Below, piece after piece: positions 8,109 to 17,579 of a DNA stretch of 64,000 nucleotides. Source of the DNA: Aestuariivita sp. (GTDB taxonomy: Bacteria; Pseudomonadota; Alphaproteobacteria; Rhodobacterales; Rhodobacteraceae); NCBI RefSeq assembly GCF_021404545.1, contig NZ_JAAWWD010000004.1:1-64000 (forward strand), given 5' to 3'. A program made the translations under genes and the position numbers. Under the pieces are notes generated by a model. It ran no database searches. It saw only the letters and a list, made by a program, of their open reading frames with translations, and was not told the DNA's origin. Within the stretch, counting starts at the first letter, position 1. The number at the start of each line of letters is the position of its first letter.

Positions 8109-8806
8109 CGGATCTCGATGCGCATTTGCTGATCGTGGACGACGACGAGCGTATTCGGGAGCTTCTCAAGAAGTTCCTGATGCGCAACGGATTTCTTGTC
8201 AGTGCCGCGCGCGATGCTGCCCATGCACGGCGGGTTTTGTCGGGCCTGGATTTTGACATGATCATCCTTGATGTGATGATGCCGGGCGAGGACGGCGTGT
8301 CGCTGACCCGCAGTCTGCGCGAGACGCATGAGACGCCTATTCTCCTGCTCACGGCCAAGGGCGAGACCGAGCATCGGATCGCGGGGCTGGAGGCTGGCGC
8401 GGACGATTATCTGACCAAACCGTTCGAGCCCAAGGAACTCCTGTTGCGGATCAACGCGATCCTGAGACGCATGCCCGAGACACCATCGCAGGAAACCGTG
8501 CCCAAAATCCTGCATCTGGGGCCGATCCGCTATGACCTGGAACGGGGCGAGATGTGGCGCGGAGATGAGCTCGTGCGGCTGACAGCGACGGAAAGCCAGT
8601 TGATGAAGATCTTTTCCGCATGCCCGGGAGAGGCGGTGAGCCGCACCAAACTCGTTGAAGATCTGGGCCGTGATCGCGGCCAGGCCCAGGAGCGCGCGGT
8701 AGACGTGCAGATCACCCGGCTGCGGCGCAAGATCGAAGAGACCCCCAAACAGCCGCGCTACCTGCAAACGGTGCGGGGGGCGGGATATATGCTGTCGCCC
8801 GATTGA
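8105..8806 (+). CDS. petR: OmpR-family response regulator, PetR type
   Basis: A 233-residue response regulator. The receiver domain (1-120) has the acidic pocket DDD at 12-14, phospho-acceptor Asp56 (IILDVMMPGEDG) and the conserved lysine in YLTKPFEPKELLLR; the C-terminal OmpR/PhoB winged helix spans about 135-230 (VDVQITRLRRKIEE, then VRGAGYM). No histidine kinase gene is adjacent, so it is an orphan as in Rhodobacter, where petR was described upstream of the cytochrome bc1 genes and reported to be essential for growth. Here the bc1 genes are not next to it. Translationally coupled to petP by a 4-nt overlap. Confidence 0.87.
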   Translation: MTDLDAHLLIVDDDERIRELLKKFLMRNGFLVSAARDAAHARRVLSGLDFDMIILDVMMPGEDGVSLTRSLRETHETPILLLTAKGETEHRIAGLEAGADDYLTKPFEPKELLLRINAILRRMPETPSQETVPKILHLGPIRYDLERGEMWRGDELVRLTATESQLMKIFSACPGEAVSRTKLVEDLGRDRGQAQERAVDVQITRLRRKIEETPKQPRYLQTVRGAGYMLSPD

Positions 8807-8854
8807 GGGTGCGGGGAGCGGTCTGCAACGGAGCGACAAAAGAGGAGCCCGGCC

Positions 8855-9781
8855 ATGAAAACAGCCATGATCACGCATCCGGACTGCTTGGGGCATATCA
8901 CGCCTGAGGGTCATCCTGAGCGCGCGGCGCGGCTGGAGCATGTGCTGCACGCGCTGGATGGTGCAGACGTGGCCTACATTTCGGCCCCGCTGGCCCGAGA
9001 CGTGGACCTGACCCGGGGGCATCCTCAAAGCCATATTGCGGATATTCGGGGGTGGGAACCTGTAGAGGGTCATCATCAGATCGACGCGGATACCTGGATG
9101 TCGAACGGCACGGTTGCGGCCGCCTTGCGCGCGGCGGGGGCTGCGATCAAGGCTGTGGATTTGGTGCTGGACGGTGAGGCACCCAATGCCTTTGCCGCCG
9201 TGCGCCCGCCCGGGCATCACGCCGAACGCCACACCGCGATGGGGTTTTGTTTCTTTGGCAATGCAGCACTTGCTGCCAAACACGCATTGGACGTGCATGG
9301 GTTGAGCCGCGTCGCGATTGTCGATTTCGACGTGCATCACGGCAATGGCACGCAGGACCTTCTGTGGGACGAGGCCCGCGCATTGGTGATCACCAGCCAG
9401 CAGATGCCGCTTTGGCCGGGCACCGGCAACCCGTCCGAGACCGGCGCGCATGGCAATGTGCTCAACCTGCCGCTCGATCCCGGCACGGGCGGGGCCGAGA
9501 TGCGCGCGCTCTATAAGGCCAAGGTCTTTCCGCGCCTTCGGTCTTTTCGGCCCGAGTTGTTGATCCTCTCGGCAGGGTTTGATGCCCATGCCGATGATCC
9601 GCTTGCCAATCTGAATTGGCAGACGGAGGATTTCTCCTGGCTCACGGCAGAGCTTTGCGCACTGGCGCATGAACTCTGCGAAGGGCGGGTGGTCTCGACA
9701 CTTGAGGGCGGCTATGATCTGAACGCCCTGTCCGAAAGTGCGCGGGCCCATGTAGACGAACTAATAAAGGCCGCAAGATGA
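8855..9781 (+). CDS. histone deacetylase-like (AcuC/HDAC superfamily) amidohydrolase
   Basis: A 308-residue arginase/deacetylase-fold zinc amidohydrolase expected to remove acyl groups from lysine or polyamine-type substrates. Diagnostic motifs: RPPGHHAERHTAMGFCFFGN (about 115-135, the active-site histidine pair and glycine channel), VDFDVHHGNGTQ (about 155-167, metal-binding Asp and His) and LSAGFDAHADDPLA (about 245-260, second metal Asp). GAGGAG precedes the ATG by 8 nt. The stop overlaps xseB by 4 nt, so the gene heads the xseB-ispA-dxs operon. The physiological substrate is not determinable from sequence. Confidence 0.9.
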   Translation: MKTAMITHPDCLGHITPEGHPERAARLEHVLHALDGADVAYISAPLARDVDLTRGHPQSHIADIRGWEPVEGHHQIDADTWMSNGTVAAALRAAGAAIKAVDLVLDGEAPNAFAAVRPPGHHAERHTAMGFCFFGNAALAAKHALDVHGLSRVAIVDFDVHHGNGTQDLLWDEARALVITSQQMPLWPGTGNPSETGAHGNVLNLPLDPGTGGAEMRALYKAKVFPRLRSFRPELLILSAGFDAHADDPLANLNWQTEDFSWLTAELCALAHELCEGRVVSTLEGGYDLNALSESARAHVDELIKAAR

Positions 9782-10020
9782 GCGATACCCCTGTATCCGA
9801 AATGACATTCGAAGATGCCATGCGAGAGCTGGAGGCCGTGGTCGATCAGTTGGAGCAGGGCGATGTGGCGCTGGATGCCTCGATCGCGCTTTACGAGCGA
9901 GGTGCGGCCCTGAAGAAGCGCTGTGAGGAAGAACTGAAACGCGCCGAGGAAAAGGTTGCCGCGATCACGCTGGATGCGGAGGGAAACCCGACCGGGACCA
10001 AGCCTGCCGAAGGACTCTGA
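9778..10020 (+). CDS. xseB: exodeoxyribonuclease VII small subunit
   Basis: An 80-residue helical protein, the small subunit of the single-strand DNA exonuclease VII. The pattern TFEDAMRELEAVVDQLEQGD followed by ASIALYERGAALKKRCEEEL is the whole XseB domain. The start overlaps the deacetylase stop (ATGA) and the gene is followed by ispA after 3 nt; an xseB-ispA-dxs order is common in proteobacteria. The large subunit XseA is not in this window. Confidence 0.93.
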   Translation: MSDTPVSEMTFEDAMRELEAVVDQLEQGDVALDASIALYERGAALKKRCEEELKRAEEKVAAITLDAEGNPTGTKPAEGL

Positions 10021-10023
10021 GCC

Positions 10024-10890
10024 ATGCTCGAGGCGCGGTTGAGCGCGGTGGCTGCGCGCATTCAGGCGCAGTTCGATCACGTGCTGTCGGGGCTGGACGA
10101 TCTGCCTGTTGTTCACGGCATGGCCTATGCGACCCAGGGCGGCAAACGGCTGCGCGGGTTTCTGGTGCTCGAAGCGGCACGGCTGCATGGGGTCGCACCG
10201 GCCCGTGCGATCTGGCCCGCTACCGGGATCGAGGCACTGCATGCCTATAGCCTCGTGCATGACGATCTGCCCTGCATGGATGATGACGACCTGCGCCGGG
10301 GACGGCCCACGGTTCATATTCAATGGGACGAGGCAACGGCCGTTTTGGTGGGTGACGCGCTTCAGACTTTGGCGTTTGAATTGGCGTCCCATCCCGAGGT
10401 CGGCTTGGGGGAGGTCCGCGCGGATCTGGCCCGCAGCCTCGCACGGGCCAGCGGCGCCAAGGGCATGGTCCTGGGTCAGGCCCTCGACATCGCGGCAGAG
10501 ACGGCGGCGCGGCCTCTGACGTTGGAGGAGATCACCCAGTTGCAAGCAGGCAAGACCGGGGCCCTGATCCGATGGTCGGCGGAAGCCGGCGCACGGCTGG
10601 CCGGTGACGATCCGGCGGATCTGGGCCGCTATGCCACCGCCCTGGGTCAGGCCTTTCAGATTGCCGACGACATTCTGGATGTCGAGGGGGATGCGGGCGA
10701 GGTTGGCAAGGCCGTGGGCAAGGATGCACAAGCCGGGAAAGCGACATTCGTGTCGCTGCTGGGTCTCGACGGGGCGAAACGCCGCGCAGAGGATCTGGTG
10801 ACGCAAGCCTGCGACGCGCTATCTTGTTATGGCAAAGAAGCCGAATGCTTGCGGGACGCCGCGCGTTTCGCTATCTCGCGCCGCAGCTAA
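10024..10890 (+). CDS. ispA: farnesyl diphosphate synthase (polyprenyl synthetase)
   Basis: Condenses isopentenyl diphosphate with dimethylallyl and geranyl diphosphate to give farnesyl diphosphate. The 288-residue length is typical. Both aspartate-rich motifs are present: the first, [18 protein letters not shown], at about residues 80-97, and the second, [11 protein letters not shown], at about 215-225; GGKRLRGFL near 40-48 binds diphosphate. Directly follows xseB (3 nt) and precedes dxs (25 nt), coupling precursor synthesis with chain elongation in one operon. Confidence 0.94.
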   Translation: MLEARLSAVAARIQAQFDHVLSGLDDLPVVHGMAYATQGGKRLRGFLVLEAARLHGVAPARAIWPATGIEALHAYSLVHDDLPCMDDDDLRRGRPTVHIQWDEATAVLVGDALQTLAFELASHPEVGLGEVRADLARSLARASGAKGMVLGQALDIAAETAARPLTLEEITQLQAGKTGALIRWSAEAGARLAGDDPADLGRYATALGQAFQIADDILDVEGDAGEVGKAVGKDAQAGKATFVSLLGLDGAKRRAEDLVTQACDALSCYGKEAECLRDAARFAISRRS

Positions 10891-10915
10891 CCCCAGCGCC
10901 CCAAAAGGAGGCGTC

Positions 10916-12844
10916 ATGTCAGACCGCCCTCATACACCGCTCCTCGACACCGTATCCAAGCCCGCCGATCTCAAGCCGTTCAGCGATGCCCAGTTGCGAC
11001 AACTGGCCGATGAGCTGCGCAGCGAGACGATTTCCGCTGTGTCGGTTACCGGAGGTCATCTGGGTGCTGGCCTGGGCGTGGTGGAACTGACCGTCGCGCT
11101 GCATGCGATTTTCGACACCCCACGGGACAAGCTGATCTGGGATGTGGGTCATCAGTGTTATCCGCACAAGATCCTGACCGGCAGGCGCGACCGCATTCGC
11201 ACCTTGCGGATGAAGGACGGGCTGAGCGGGTTCACCAAGCGCTTGGAATCGCCTTATGATCCCTTTGGCGCCGCGCATAGCTCTACGTCGATCTCGGCAG
11301 CGCTGGGTTTTACCGTCGCGCGCGATCTGGGCGGGGTAACGCCCGAGGGGCTGGGCGATGCGATTGCCGTGATCGGTGACGGTGCGATGAGCGCGGGCAT
11401 GGCGTTCGAGGCGATGAACAATGCAGGCCATCTGAAAAAGCGCCTGATCGTCATTCTGAACGACAACGAGATGTCGATTGCGCCTCCGGTCGGTGCGCTG
11501 TCGTCCTATCTCTCGCGTCTTTACGCCGAAGAGCCGTTCCAGGAGTTCAAGGCGGCGGCCAAGGGGGCGGTGTCGCTCTTGCCCGAACCGTTCCGCGAGG
11601 GCGCAAAACGCGCCAAGGAGATGCTGAAAGGCATGGCCGTGGGCGGGACGCTTTTTGAAGAGCTGGGTTTCTCCTATCTCGGCCCCATCGACGGGCATGA
11701 CATGGACCAGCTTTTGCCGGTGCTGCGCACGGTCAAGGCCCGCGCCACCGGGCCAATCCTGATCCATGTCCTGACGAAGAAAGGGAAGGGCTATGGCCCG
11801 GCCGAAAGCGCCCGTGACGGTGGCCATGCGACGGCGAAATTCGACATTGTCACGGGAGAACAGAAGAAGGCGCCTTCAAACGCGCCCTCCTATACGCGTG
11901 TCTATGCCGATAGCCTGATCCGTGAGGCTGCGGAGGATGACAAGATCTGTGCTGTGACCGCCGCGATGCCGGACGGCACCGGGCTGAACCTTTTTGCCGA
12001 ACGTTATCCCAGCCGGTGTTTCGATGTGGGCATCGCCGAACAGCACGGTGTGACCTTTTGCGCAGCACTGGCTGCGGGTGGGATGAAGCCCTTTTGCACG
12101 ATGTATTCGACCTTCCTGCAGCGCGGATACGATCAGGTCGTTCATGACGTGGCGATCCAGCGGCTGCCGGTGCGGTTCGCGATCGACCGGGCTGGGCTGG
12201 TCGGTGCGGATGGCGCCACCCATGCGGGCAGTTTCGACATCGCGTATCTGGCGAACTTGCCCGGATTTACCGTAATGGCCGCGGCGGATGAGGCTGAACT
12301 GGTGCATATGGTGGCCACAGCCGCGGCGCATGATGCAGGGCCGATCGCCTTCCGCTTCCCGCGAGGCGAAGGGACGGGCGTCGACATGCCGGAACGGGGG
12401 AAGCCGCTGGTGATCGGCAAAGGCCGGGTCATCCGGGAAGGAAGCCGAGTGGCAATCTTGTCCTTTGGCGCCCGTTTGTCGGAGGTTTTGAAGGCCTGCG
12501 AAGGGTTGGAGGCCAAGGGGATCAATCCCACTGTCACCGATGCCCGATTTGCCAAGCCGCTGGACCGCGACCTGATTCTGAGCCTTGCGGCCGATCATGA
12601 GGCGCTCATTACCATAGAAGAAGGTGCAGTGGGTGGGTTCGGCAGCCACGTGGCCCAGCTCCTGGGTGATGAAGGCGTCTTCGATCACGGCCTGAAATTC
12701 AGATCCATGGTGCTGCCGGACATATTCATCGATCAGGCGGGTCCGGCGGATATGTACCGGGTCGCCGGCATGAATGCAGATAATATCGAGGCCAAGGTGC
12801 TCGATGTGCTTGGAGTTGCGCAGATCGGTGAGAAACGCGCGTGA
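10916..12844 (+). CDS. dxs: 1-deoxy-D-xylulose-5-phosphate synthase
   Basis: Thiamine diphosphate enzyme joining pyruvate and glyceraldehyde 3-phosphate, the first step of the MEP isoprenoid pathway. The protein has 642 residues. Seen: [16 protein letters not shown] in the N-terminal domain, the ThDP/Mg motif [20 protein letters not shown] (residues about 148-168), the catalytic glutamate region [12 protein letters not shown] (about 365-376), and a C-terminal transketolase domain. The start at 10916 has AGGAGG 5 nt upstream; the open frame extends further back inside ispA but without similarity. Last gene of its operon; it converges on dddP across 113 nt in which no clear terminator was recognised. 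Confidence 0.96.
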   Translation: MSDRPHTPLLDTVSKPADLKPFSDAQLRQLADELRSETISAVSVTGGHLGAGLGVVELTVALHAIFDTPRDKLIWDVGHQCYPHKILTGRRDRIRTLRMKDGLSGFTKRLESPYDPFGAAHSSTSISAALGFTVARDLGGVTPEGLGDAIAVIGDGAMSAGMAFEAMNNAGHLKKRLIVILNDNEMSIAPPVGALSSYLSRLYAEEPFQEFKAAAKGAVSLLPEPFREGAKRAKEMLKGMAVGGTLFEELGFSYLGPIDGHDMDQLLPVLRTVKARATGPILIHVLTKKGKGYGPAESARDGGHATAKFDIVTGEQKKAPSNAPSYTRVYADSLIREAAEDDKICAVTAAMPDGTGLNLFAERYPSRCFDVGIAEQHGVTFCAALAAGGMKPFCTMYSTFLQRGYDQVVHDVAIQRLPVRFAIDRAGLVGADGATHAGSFDIAYLANLPGFTVMAAADEAELVHMVATAAAHDAGPIAFRFPRGEGTGVDMPERGKPLVIGKGRVIREGSRVAILSFGARLSEVLKACEGLEAKGINPTVTDARFAKPLDRDLILSLAADHEALITIEEGAVGGFGSHVAQLLGDEGVFDHGLKFRSMVLPDIFIDQAGPADMYRVAGMNADNIEAKVLDVLGVAQIGEKRA

Positions 12845-12957
12845 CCAAAGAGGGTTTTCGACGAAGATCCTCCCACCTGGGGTAGTTGGCGCCTGTTACC
12901 CGACCAAGGGCGGTGCCCGGGAATTTTGGTCAAAAGTGTTGTCTCTTTGGCCGAGGT

Positions 12958-14301
12958 TCAGTTGTCGCCCATCAGCGCGGGATCAAATGGATACGTGGTC
13001 AGGCGCTCGTACCCATCCTCGGTGATCAATACCTGATCTTCGAGCTTGATCGTGAAATCTCCTCCGACTTCTCCCACGGCGGCTTCGACGCAGAGCGTCA
13101 TGCCTGGCTCGAGCGGATAGTCAAAAGCGCCCTCCACCGCCATGTCGGGATAGGCCACCAGAGGCCATTCATCGCACAGCCCCACTCCGTGCATCAGGCA
13201 GCCATATTTCTGTTCTTGATACTTGTCGTCCAGCACATGGGTATTGGCCGTCAGCTCTGGGATCATGACACCCGGTTTCAGCATCGCCATGTTGGTCATG
13301 ATATGTTCATGGGCATGCTGCATGGCATAGATCATGTCGGCGCGCGGCTTGCCGGGCCCGATCCACCAACTGCGCGAGATGTCGATGCAAATACCGTAGG
13401 ACCCGATCAGGTCCGTGTCGAACGAGATAATCTCATCGGGTTGGCAAATCCGCGGCCCACATTCCTGGAACCACGGATTGGTACGCGGACCCGACGACAG
13501 CAGCCGCGTTTCGATCCATTCTCCACCACGGTGGATGTTTTGCGCATGCAACACGGCCCAGATGTCATCTTCGCAAGTCTTGCCGTCACCCACATGGGCG
13601 CGGGCAAAGTCCTCCATCGCCCGCACCGAGGTCTCGCACGCATGGTTGGCACAGCGCATCGCCAGGATCTCATCCGGCCCTTTGACAGCGCGCGACTTCT
13701 CTGTAACTTCCTCGCCATCCATGATCTCGAACCCCTGGGCTTCCAGCGCGCGTGCGCCGTGCAGCATGATCTTGTCGACCGCCAGGCGTCTGTCGCCACG
13801 GGCATGCCCCTCAAGCAGCACGCGCACCTCATTGGCGAACAGGTCTGCGGCGGGATCGATCCGGTCCCCATTGGCGAAATAGAACATCGAGGCGCCAGAC
13901 CGTTGTTCGCGGACCAATGGGTTGAACTGGGACAGGAAAGGCGAATTCTTGTAATCCCAGATCACCATATACCCATCGGCACACAGCAGAACCGCGCGAA
14001 ACGGGTTGTGGGTGTTCCAAAGCTGCATATTTGTTGAATCTGTGGCGTAACGGATGTTGAGCGGGTCGAGCATCAAAAGCCCCGCATAACCCCGATCCAC
14101 GATATGCCGCGTCAGACGGGCCCAGCGATAGCGCCGCATCGCATCCAGATTGGGCGGTGTCAGCCCCGCCGCCTCCCATTCGCCAAACGCCAACTGGGTC
14201 GGTCCGATTTCGATCCGGTCGCTGTCATTTGGGCTGCCATCGCCCAGAACCGCGCCCTTGTTTGGATCGATTTTGCGGGCATCGCGATAGTGGGTGTTCA
14301 T
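12958..14301 (-). CDS. dddP: dimethylsulfoniopropionate lyase DddP (M24 peptidase fold)
   Basis: Cleaves the algal osmolyte DMSP to dimethyl sulfide and acrylate. At 447 residues it has the length of the characterised roseobacter enzymes, and the whole sequence follows that family (IRYATDSTNMQLWN, then ETRLLSSGPRTNPWFQECGP). Counting from the start, Asp295, Asp297, Asp307, His371, Asp377, Glu406 and Glu421 all fall exactly where the published DddP structures place the metal ligands and catalytic residues (FDTD, DISR, HGVGLCDEWP, VEA, KLEDQV). The M24 fold alone would suggest an Xaa-Pro peptidase, but these extended blocks are DddP-specific. AGGAGA precedes the start by 8 nt. No signal peptide: cytoplasmic. 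Divergent from a soluble chemoreceptor gene; acrylate-utilisation genes are not adjacent. Confidence 0.93.
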   Translation of the reverse strand: MNTHYRDARKIDPNKGAVLGDGSPNDSDRIEIGPTQLAFGEWEAAGLTPPNLDAMRRYRWARLTRHIVDRGYAGLLMLDPLNIRYATDSTNMQLWNTHNPFRAVLLCADGYMVIWDYKNSPFLSQFNPLVREQRSGASMFYFANGDRIDPAADLFANEVRVLLEGHARGDRRLAVDKIMLHGARALEAQGFEIMDGEEVTEKSRAVKGPDEILAMRCANHACETSVRAMEDFARAHVGDGKTCEDDIWAVLHAQNIHRGGEWIETRLLSSGPRTNPWFQECGPRICQPDEIISFDTDLIGSYGICIDISRSWWIGPGKPRADMIYAMQHAHEHIMTNMAMLKPGVMIPELTANTHVLDDKYQEQKYGCLMHGVGLCDEWPLVAYPDMAVEGAFDYPLEPGMTLCVEAAVGEVGGDFTIKLEDQVLITEDGYERLTTYPFDPALMGDN

Positions 14302-14456
14302 CAGAAAATCTCCTGTCTGTGTTCCAAGGCTATTGCCGCAGAAACATGGACGACCGCAAAAAAGCGACGTCGCTTCGCGTCGTATTCAGACGGCGAAACC
14401 AGTTCTTAAGGGCTGGTGGGATATCCCGATCACAGCAAACGAAAGGAATCCGGATT

Positions 14457-15806
14457 ATGCTGTTTGGCAAAGACCGAGCGGGCTCTGGCGATCAACCTTG
14501 GCATCCGGCCAACGGGGCCCTGATCGATGCGATGAACAAGGTGCACGCGATCATCTGGCTTGACCTGGACGGCACCATTCTGGACGCCAATCAGCTTTTC
14601 TGCAACGCCCTGGGATACCGCCGGGACGAGATTGTCGGCAAAAACCATCGGATGTTTGTGATGTCCGAGTATGCCAACAGCCCCGACTATGCGCAGTTTT
14701 GGCAAACGCTCCGATCTGGCAAGTTTCATCAAGGTGAATACCTCCGCCGGACCAAATCCGGTTCTGATCTGTGGCTTCAAGCCAGCTATAGCCCGGTCTT
14801 CGGCGACCGCGGGCAGATCGAAAAAATCGTGAAACTCGCGTCGGATGTCACGGAGCGTCGAAAAACGATGGATGCCGTTCTGGCGGCGTTTCGCAACAAT
14901 GCGGCAGGCAATGTCTCGGTGCGTGTTCCTCCTGGTGCAACCGGCGCCTTGGGGAATTTGGTCAGCGCAATCAATGCCGATCTCACTGAGCGTGCGAAAC
15001 TGATCCGCAATATCACGGATCTGGCGGGCCGGATCGGACATGCCAGCAGCGACCTCGCCCAACATGCGCAGACGTCATCTCAGGCGGAGGCCGCTCAATC
15101 CGAAGGGTTGGCGCAAGCTCTTGAGGCTGTGCGCTCGGTTGAAACTCTGGTGACGGAAACAGTGGCCAAGCTGAAATCGAATCGTCGGATGGCGGATGCC
15201 ACTGACAGCAAGAGCGGCGAAGGTCACCAGGTTGTCAGAGAGGCGACCGAAGTCATGGCGCGGATCAAGGAGGGATCGGCGCGCATCGAGAATATCGTTG
15301 GGGTCATTGATTCGATCGCGTTCCAGACGAATCTGCTGTCGCTGAACGCATCGGTCGAGGCCGCCCGCGCTGGCGAAGCGGGGCGCGGATTTGCCGTTGT
15401 TGCCCAAGAGGTGCGAACGCTGGCGCAGGACACAGCGCGTGAAGCCTCTGAAATCCGCGAACTGGTCCGGCAAAGCGTCGAGGACATCGGCGAAGGGGTA
15501 ACGGTCGTGGAACGTGTCGGCACTGTGCTGAGCAACATCAAGGAAGGTGTGGGGGAAATCGTCGCGCACACAGCCGAAATCAACCAGAAATGCGACGCTC
15601 AGGTGGCGGGCATTGCCCGGGCATCCGACGCGCTTTCCAACCTCGAAGATGCGGGACGTCATGCCATCCATCGTGCCCAAGACAGCACTTCCAGCGTGCG
15701 GGAGTTGACCCAGCAGGCAGAGGCGCTCGATCAACTGGTGCGGTCCTTCGGTCCTGCGCGTCCCGCCACCTTTGAGCGCAACACCCGGATGCGCGCCGCT
15801 GGATGA
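14457..15806 (+). CDS. soluble PAS-domain methyl-accepting chemotaxis protein
   Basis: A 449-residue chemoreceptor without any transmembrane segment. Residues about 20-135 form a PAS domain with its C-terminal cap (WLDLDGTILDANQLFCNALG, YRRDEIVGKNHRMFV, SDVTERR); a HAMP-like linker follows, and the signalling hairpin is present (IAFQTNLLSLNASVEAARAG, then RGFAVVAQEVRTLAQ), which contacts CheA/CheW. No C-terminal CheR-tethering pentapeptide is seen. The start at 14457 has AAAGGA upstream; the frame is open further back without similarity. Divergent from dddP across 155 nt, so shared control is possible. The PAS ligand is unknown; haem, flavin or small-molecule binding cannot be told apart from sequence. 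Confidence 0.9.
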   Translation: MLFGKDRAGSGDQPWHPANGALIDAMNKVHAIIWLDLDGTILDANQLFCNALGYRRDEIVGKNHRMFVMSEYANSPDYAQFWQTLRSGKFHQGEYLRRTKSGSDLWLQASYSPVFGDRGQIEKIVKLASDVTERRKTMDAVLAAFRNNAAGNVSVRVPPGATGALGNLVSAINADLTERAKLIRNITDLAGRIGHASSDLAQHAQTSSQAEAAQSEGLAQALEAVRSVETLVTETVAKLKSNRRMADATDSKSGEGHQVVREATEVMARIKEGSARIENIVGVIDSIAFQTNLLSLNASVEAARAGEAGRGFAVVAQEVRTLAQDTAREASEIRELVRQSVEDIGEGVTVVERVGTVLSNIKEGVGEIVAHTAEINQKCDAQVAGIARASDALSNLEDAGRHAIHRAQDSTSSVRELTQQAEALDQLVRSFGPARPATFERNTRMRAAG

Positions 15807-15884
15807 CGGCGTTGGTTTGGCGGCTCGAACCTCGCAGCGAATTGTCTATGATGCTGTCCCAGTGGTCAGGGGAATGCACTCGAT

Positions 15885-16673
15885 ATGATAGACGATCCGC
15901 CGTCGCGCAGCACCGGTCAGGTGCCCGTTCTGCAACGGCAGATCCCCTATGACGTAACTCCCCGCCCAATGCCGGGGGTGAGTCCATTGCCGCCTGATGA
16001 CTGGTTGGTGGTAGATGACGCGTTCGCGCTTCAGATGGAGCAGCGCGTGCAGCTCTTGTCAAACAAACGCGCGGATGTTCTGGCCCTGGACGCCCATGCA
16101 ACCGCTGCAGCCGACGAACTGCTCGATCTCACGGTCGATCTGCTCCGGAGGTTGCCAGAGCGTGGCTATGTCGTAGACGCTGATCGGGTACGGCGGCCAG
16201 ATGGCATTGCGATAAGGCTGGATCGCGCGGATCCGCTCGGCACTTTGGGTCGCCTTGTGCAGGAGGATTTGTGCATTCTTCAGAAGCGCGGTTCAGAACA
16301 TCGGCTGACCGGCGCGATCCTGTGCTTTCCGGCAAGTTGGCGCCTTGATGAGAAGTTCATGCGGCCGCTGAGCGATATCCATCGGCCGGTCCCCTCCTAT
16401 GACACGCCGATTGCTGCCCGGGTGCAGCGCCTGTTCGATGGCGTTCAGGTAGGCCGCCCGATGTGGCGGTTCAATTTCTTGCCCTATGCCGATGCCAGCT
16501 TGCATCAACCCCGCTCGGTCCAGTCTTCTCGGGCACAGGTCGACGCGGCAACCGCCCCGTATCTGCGCAGTGAAAAGCAATCCATCCTCCGCTTGCCACG
16601 GACCAAAGCAGTCATCTTCAGCATCCACACATTCGTCATCCAAAATCCCGGTGCAGCCGTTTTGGCAGACTAG
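15885..16673 (+). CDS. DUF3445 / heme-dependent oxidative N-demethylase family protein
   Basis: A 262-residue protein of the DUF3445 family, members of which are described as haem-dependent oxidative N-demethylases. The recognisable blocks are LTGAILCFPASWRLDEKFMR (about residues 150-170), IHRPVPSYD and the WRFNFLPYADASLHQP stretch at about 200-217. Substrate unknown. Its stop codon overlaps that of the convergent lytic transglycosylase gene (both stops share the bases CTAG), so there is no room for a terminator between them. Confidence 0.78.
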   Translation: MIDDPPSRSTGQVPVLQRQIPYDVTPRPMPGVSPLPPDDWLVVDDAFALQMEQRVQLLSNKRADVLALDAHATAAADELLDLTVDLLRRLPERGYVVDADRVRRPDGIAIRLDRADPLGTLGRLVQEDLCILQKRGSEHRLTGAILCFPASWRLDEKFMRPLSDIHRPVPSYDTPIAARVQRLFDGVQVGRPMWRFNFLPYADASLHQPRSVQSSRAQVDAATAPYLRSEKQSILRLPRTKAVIFSIHTFVIQNPGAAVLAD

Positions 16674-17467
16674 TCGTCGATCTGTCCGGCCATGATCGCA
16701 ATCGCCTTTTGATAGACCGTGGCGGCGTTCCATTCCTCGATTACTGCGAAATTCGGCTCGCCGGGTTGGTATCCGCGCCCGGGCCTCCAACCCTTGCGCC
16801 GCAGATAATTCGCGGTCGATGCCATAGCGTCCGTCAGGTTGTAGAAATCCACCGTGCCGTCGCCATTTCCATCCACGCCATAGGTAATCGCGTTGCCCGG
16901 CAAGAACTGGGTATGGCCCAGCTCCCCATGTTTGGCCCCCTTGGTTTGACCAGAGATGGACCCCTTATCGACCAGCTTGAGCGCCCCGATGGCATGGGGC
17001 CGAAAGAAGTCCGACCGGCGGCAATCGAAGGTCAGCGTCACGATCGCCGAAACGACCGAGCTGTCGCCCATAAAGCCGCCAAAGGCGGTTTCCATACCAT
17101 GGATGGCAATCAAAACACCGGCGGGCACCCCGTATTGCCGTTCCAGCGCCCGATAGAATTCCGGATTGCGGGCCTTGCGCTTGCGTCCTTGTGCGACAAT
17201 CGTGGCCGCGCCACGGACCTCCATGAACCGCTCCAGGCTATAGCGGAACGAGCGCTGATTGCGATCTGCCGAAATCGTGCGCGAGGCATATTGCGCCCGG
17301 GCCAGCGCTTCCAAGCCACGGTCGCCAACACCCTGATCTCTTGCATAGGCGGCAAATTCCGATTTCCATGCCTCGAACCCGGCGCTGGTATTGCCGCATG
17401 TCAATGCCGCCGCCGCACTCGACGCTCCCATAAGGGCCAGAACTGACGCAAAAAGACATCCACGCAT
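16670..17467 (-). CDS. lytic murein transglycosylase, MltB/SLT_2 family
   Basis: Periplasmic enzyme that cleaves the MurNAc-GlcNAc bond of peptidoglycan with anhydro-muropeptide formation. 265 residues with an N-terminal signal peptide (CLFASVLALMGASSAAAA). The catalytic glutamate lies in IHGMETAFGGFMGD; the family block ELGHTQFLPGNAITYGVDGN and the C-terminal YLRRKGWRPGRGYQ are also present. The start at 17467 has GGAGG 7 nt upstream and is preferred to an ATG seven codons earlier. There is no lipobox, so it is soluble rather than a lipoprotein like MltB of Escherichia coli. Confidence 0.9.
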   Translation of the reverse strand: MRGCLFASVLALMGASSAAAALTCGNTSAGFEAWKSEFAAYARDQGVGDRGLEALARAQYASRTISADRNQRSFRYSLERFMEVRGAATIVAQGRKRKARNPEFYRALERQYGVPAGVLIAIHGMETAFGGFMGDSSVVSAIVTLTFDCRRSDFFRPHAIGALKLVDKGSISGQTKGAKHGELGHTQFLPGNAITYGVDGNGDGTVDFYNLTDAMASTANYLRRKGWRPGRGYQPGEPNFAVIEEWNAATVYQKAIAIMAGQIDD

Positions 17468-17579
17468 TCCGTCAACCTCCAAAATCAAACACTAAAATAC
17501 GTGTTGAGAATGGCCTGCGATGATGCCGCACGCAATCTTTTTGCCCGCGCACGCCGCTGTCTGGGACATTGCAGGGCTG

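Noticed and set aside
8078-9751. Minus-strand open frame of 557 codons
   Set aside because: It lies entirely opposite petR and the deacetylase gene, has no domain, and is a by-product of high third-position GC.
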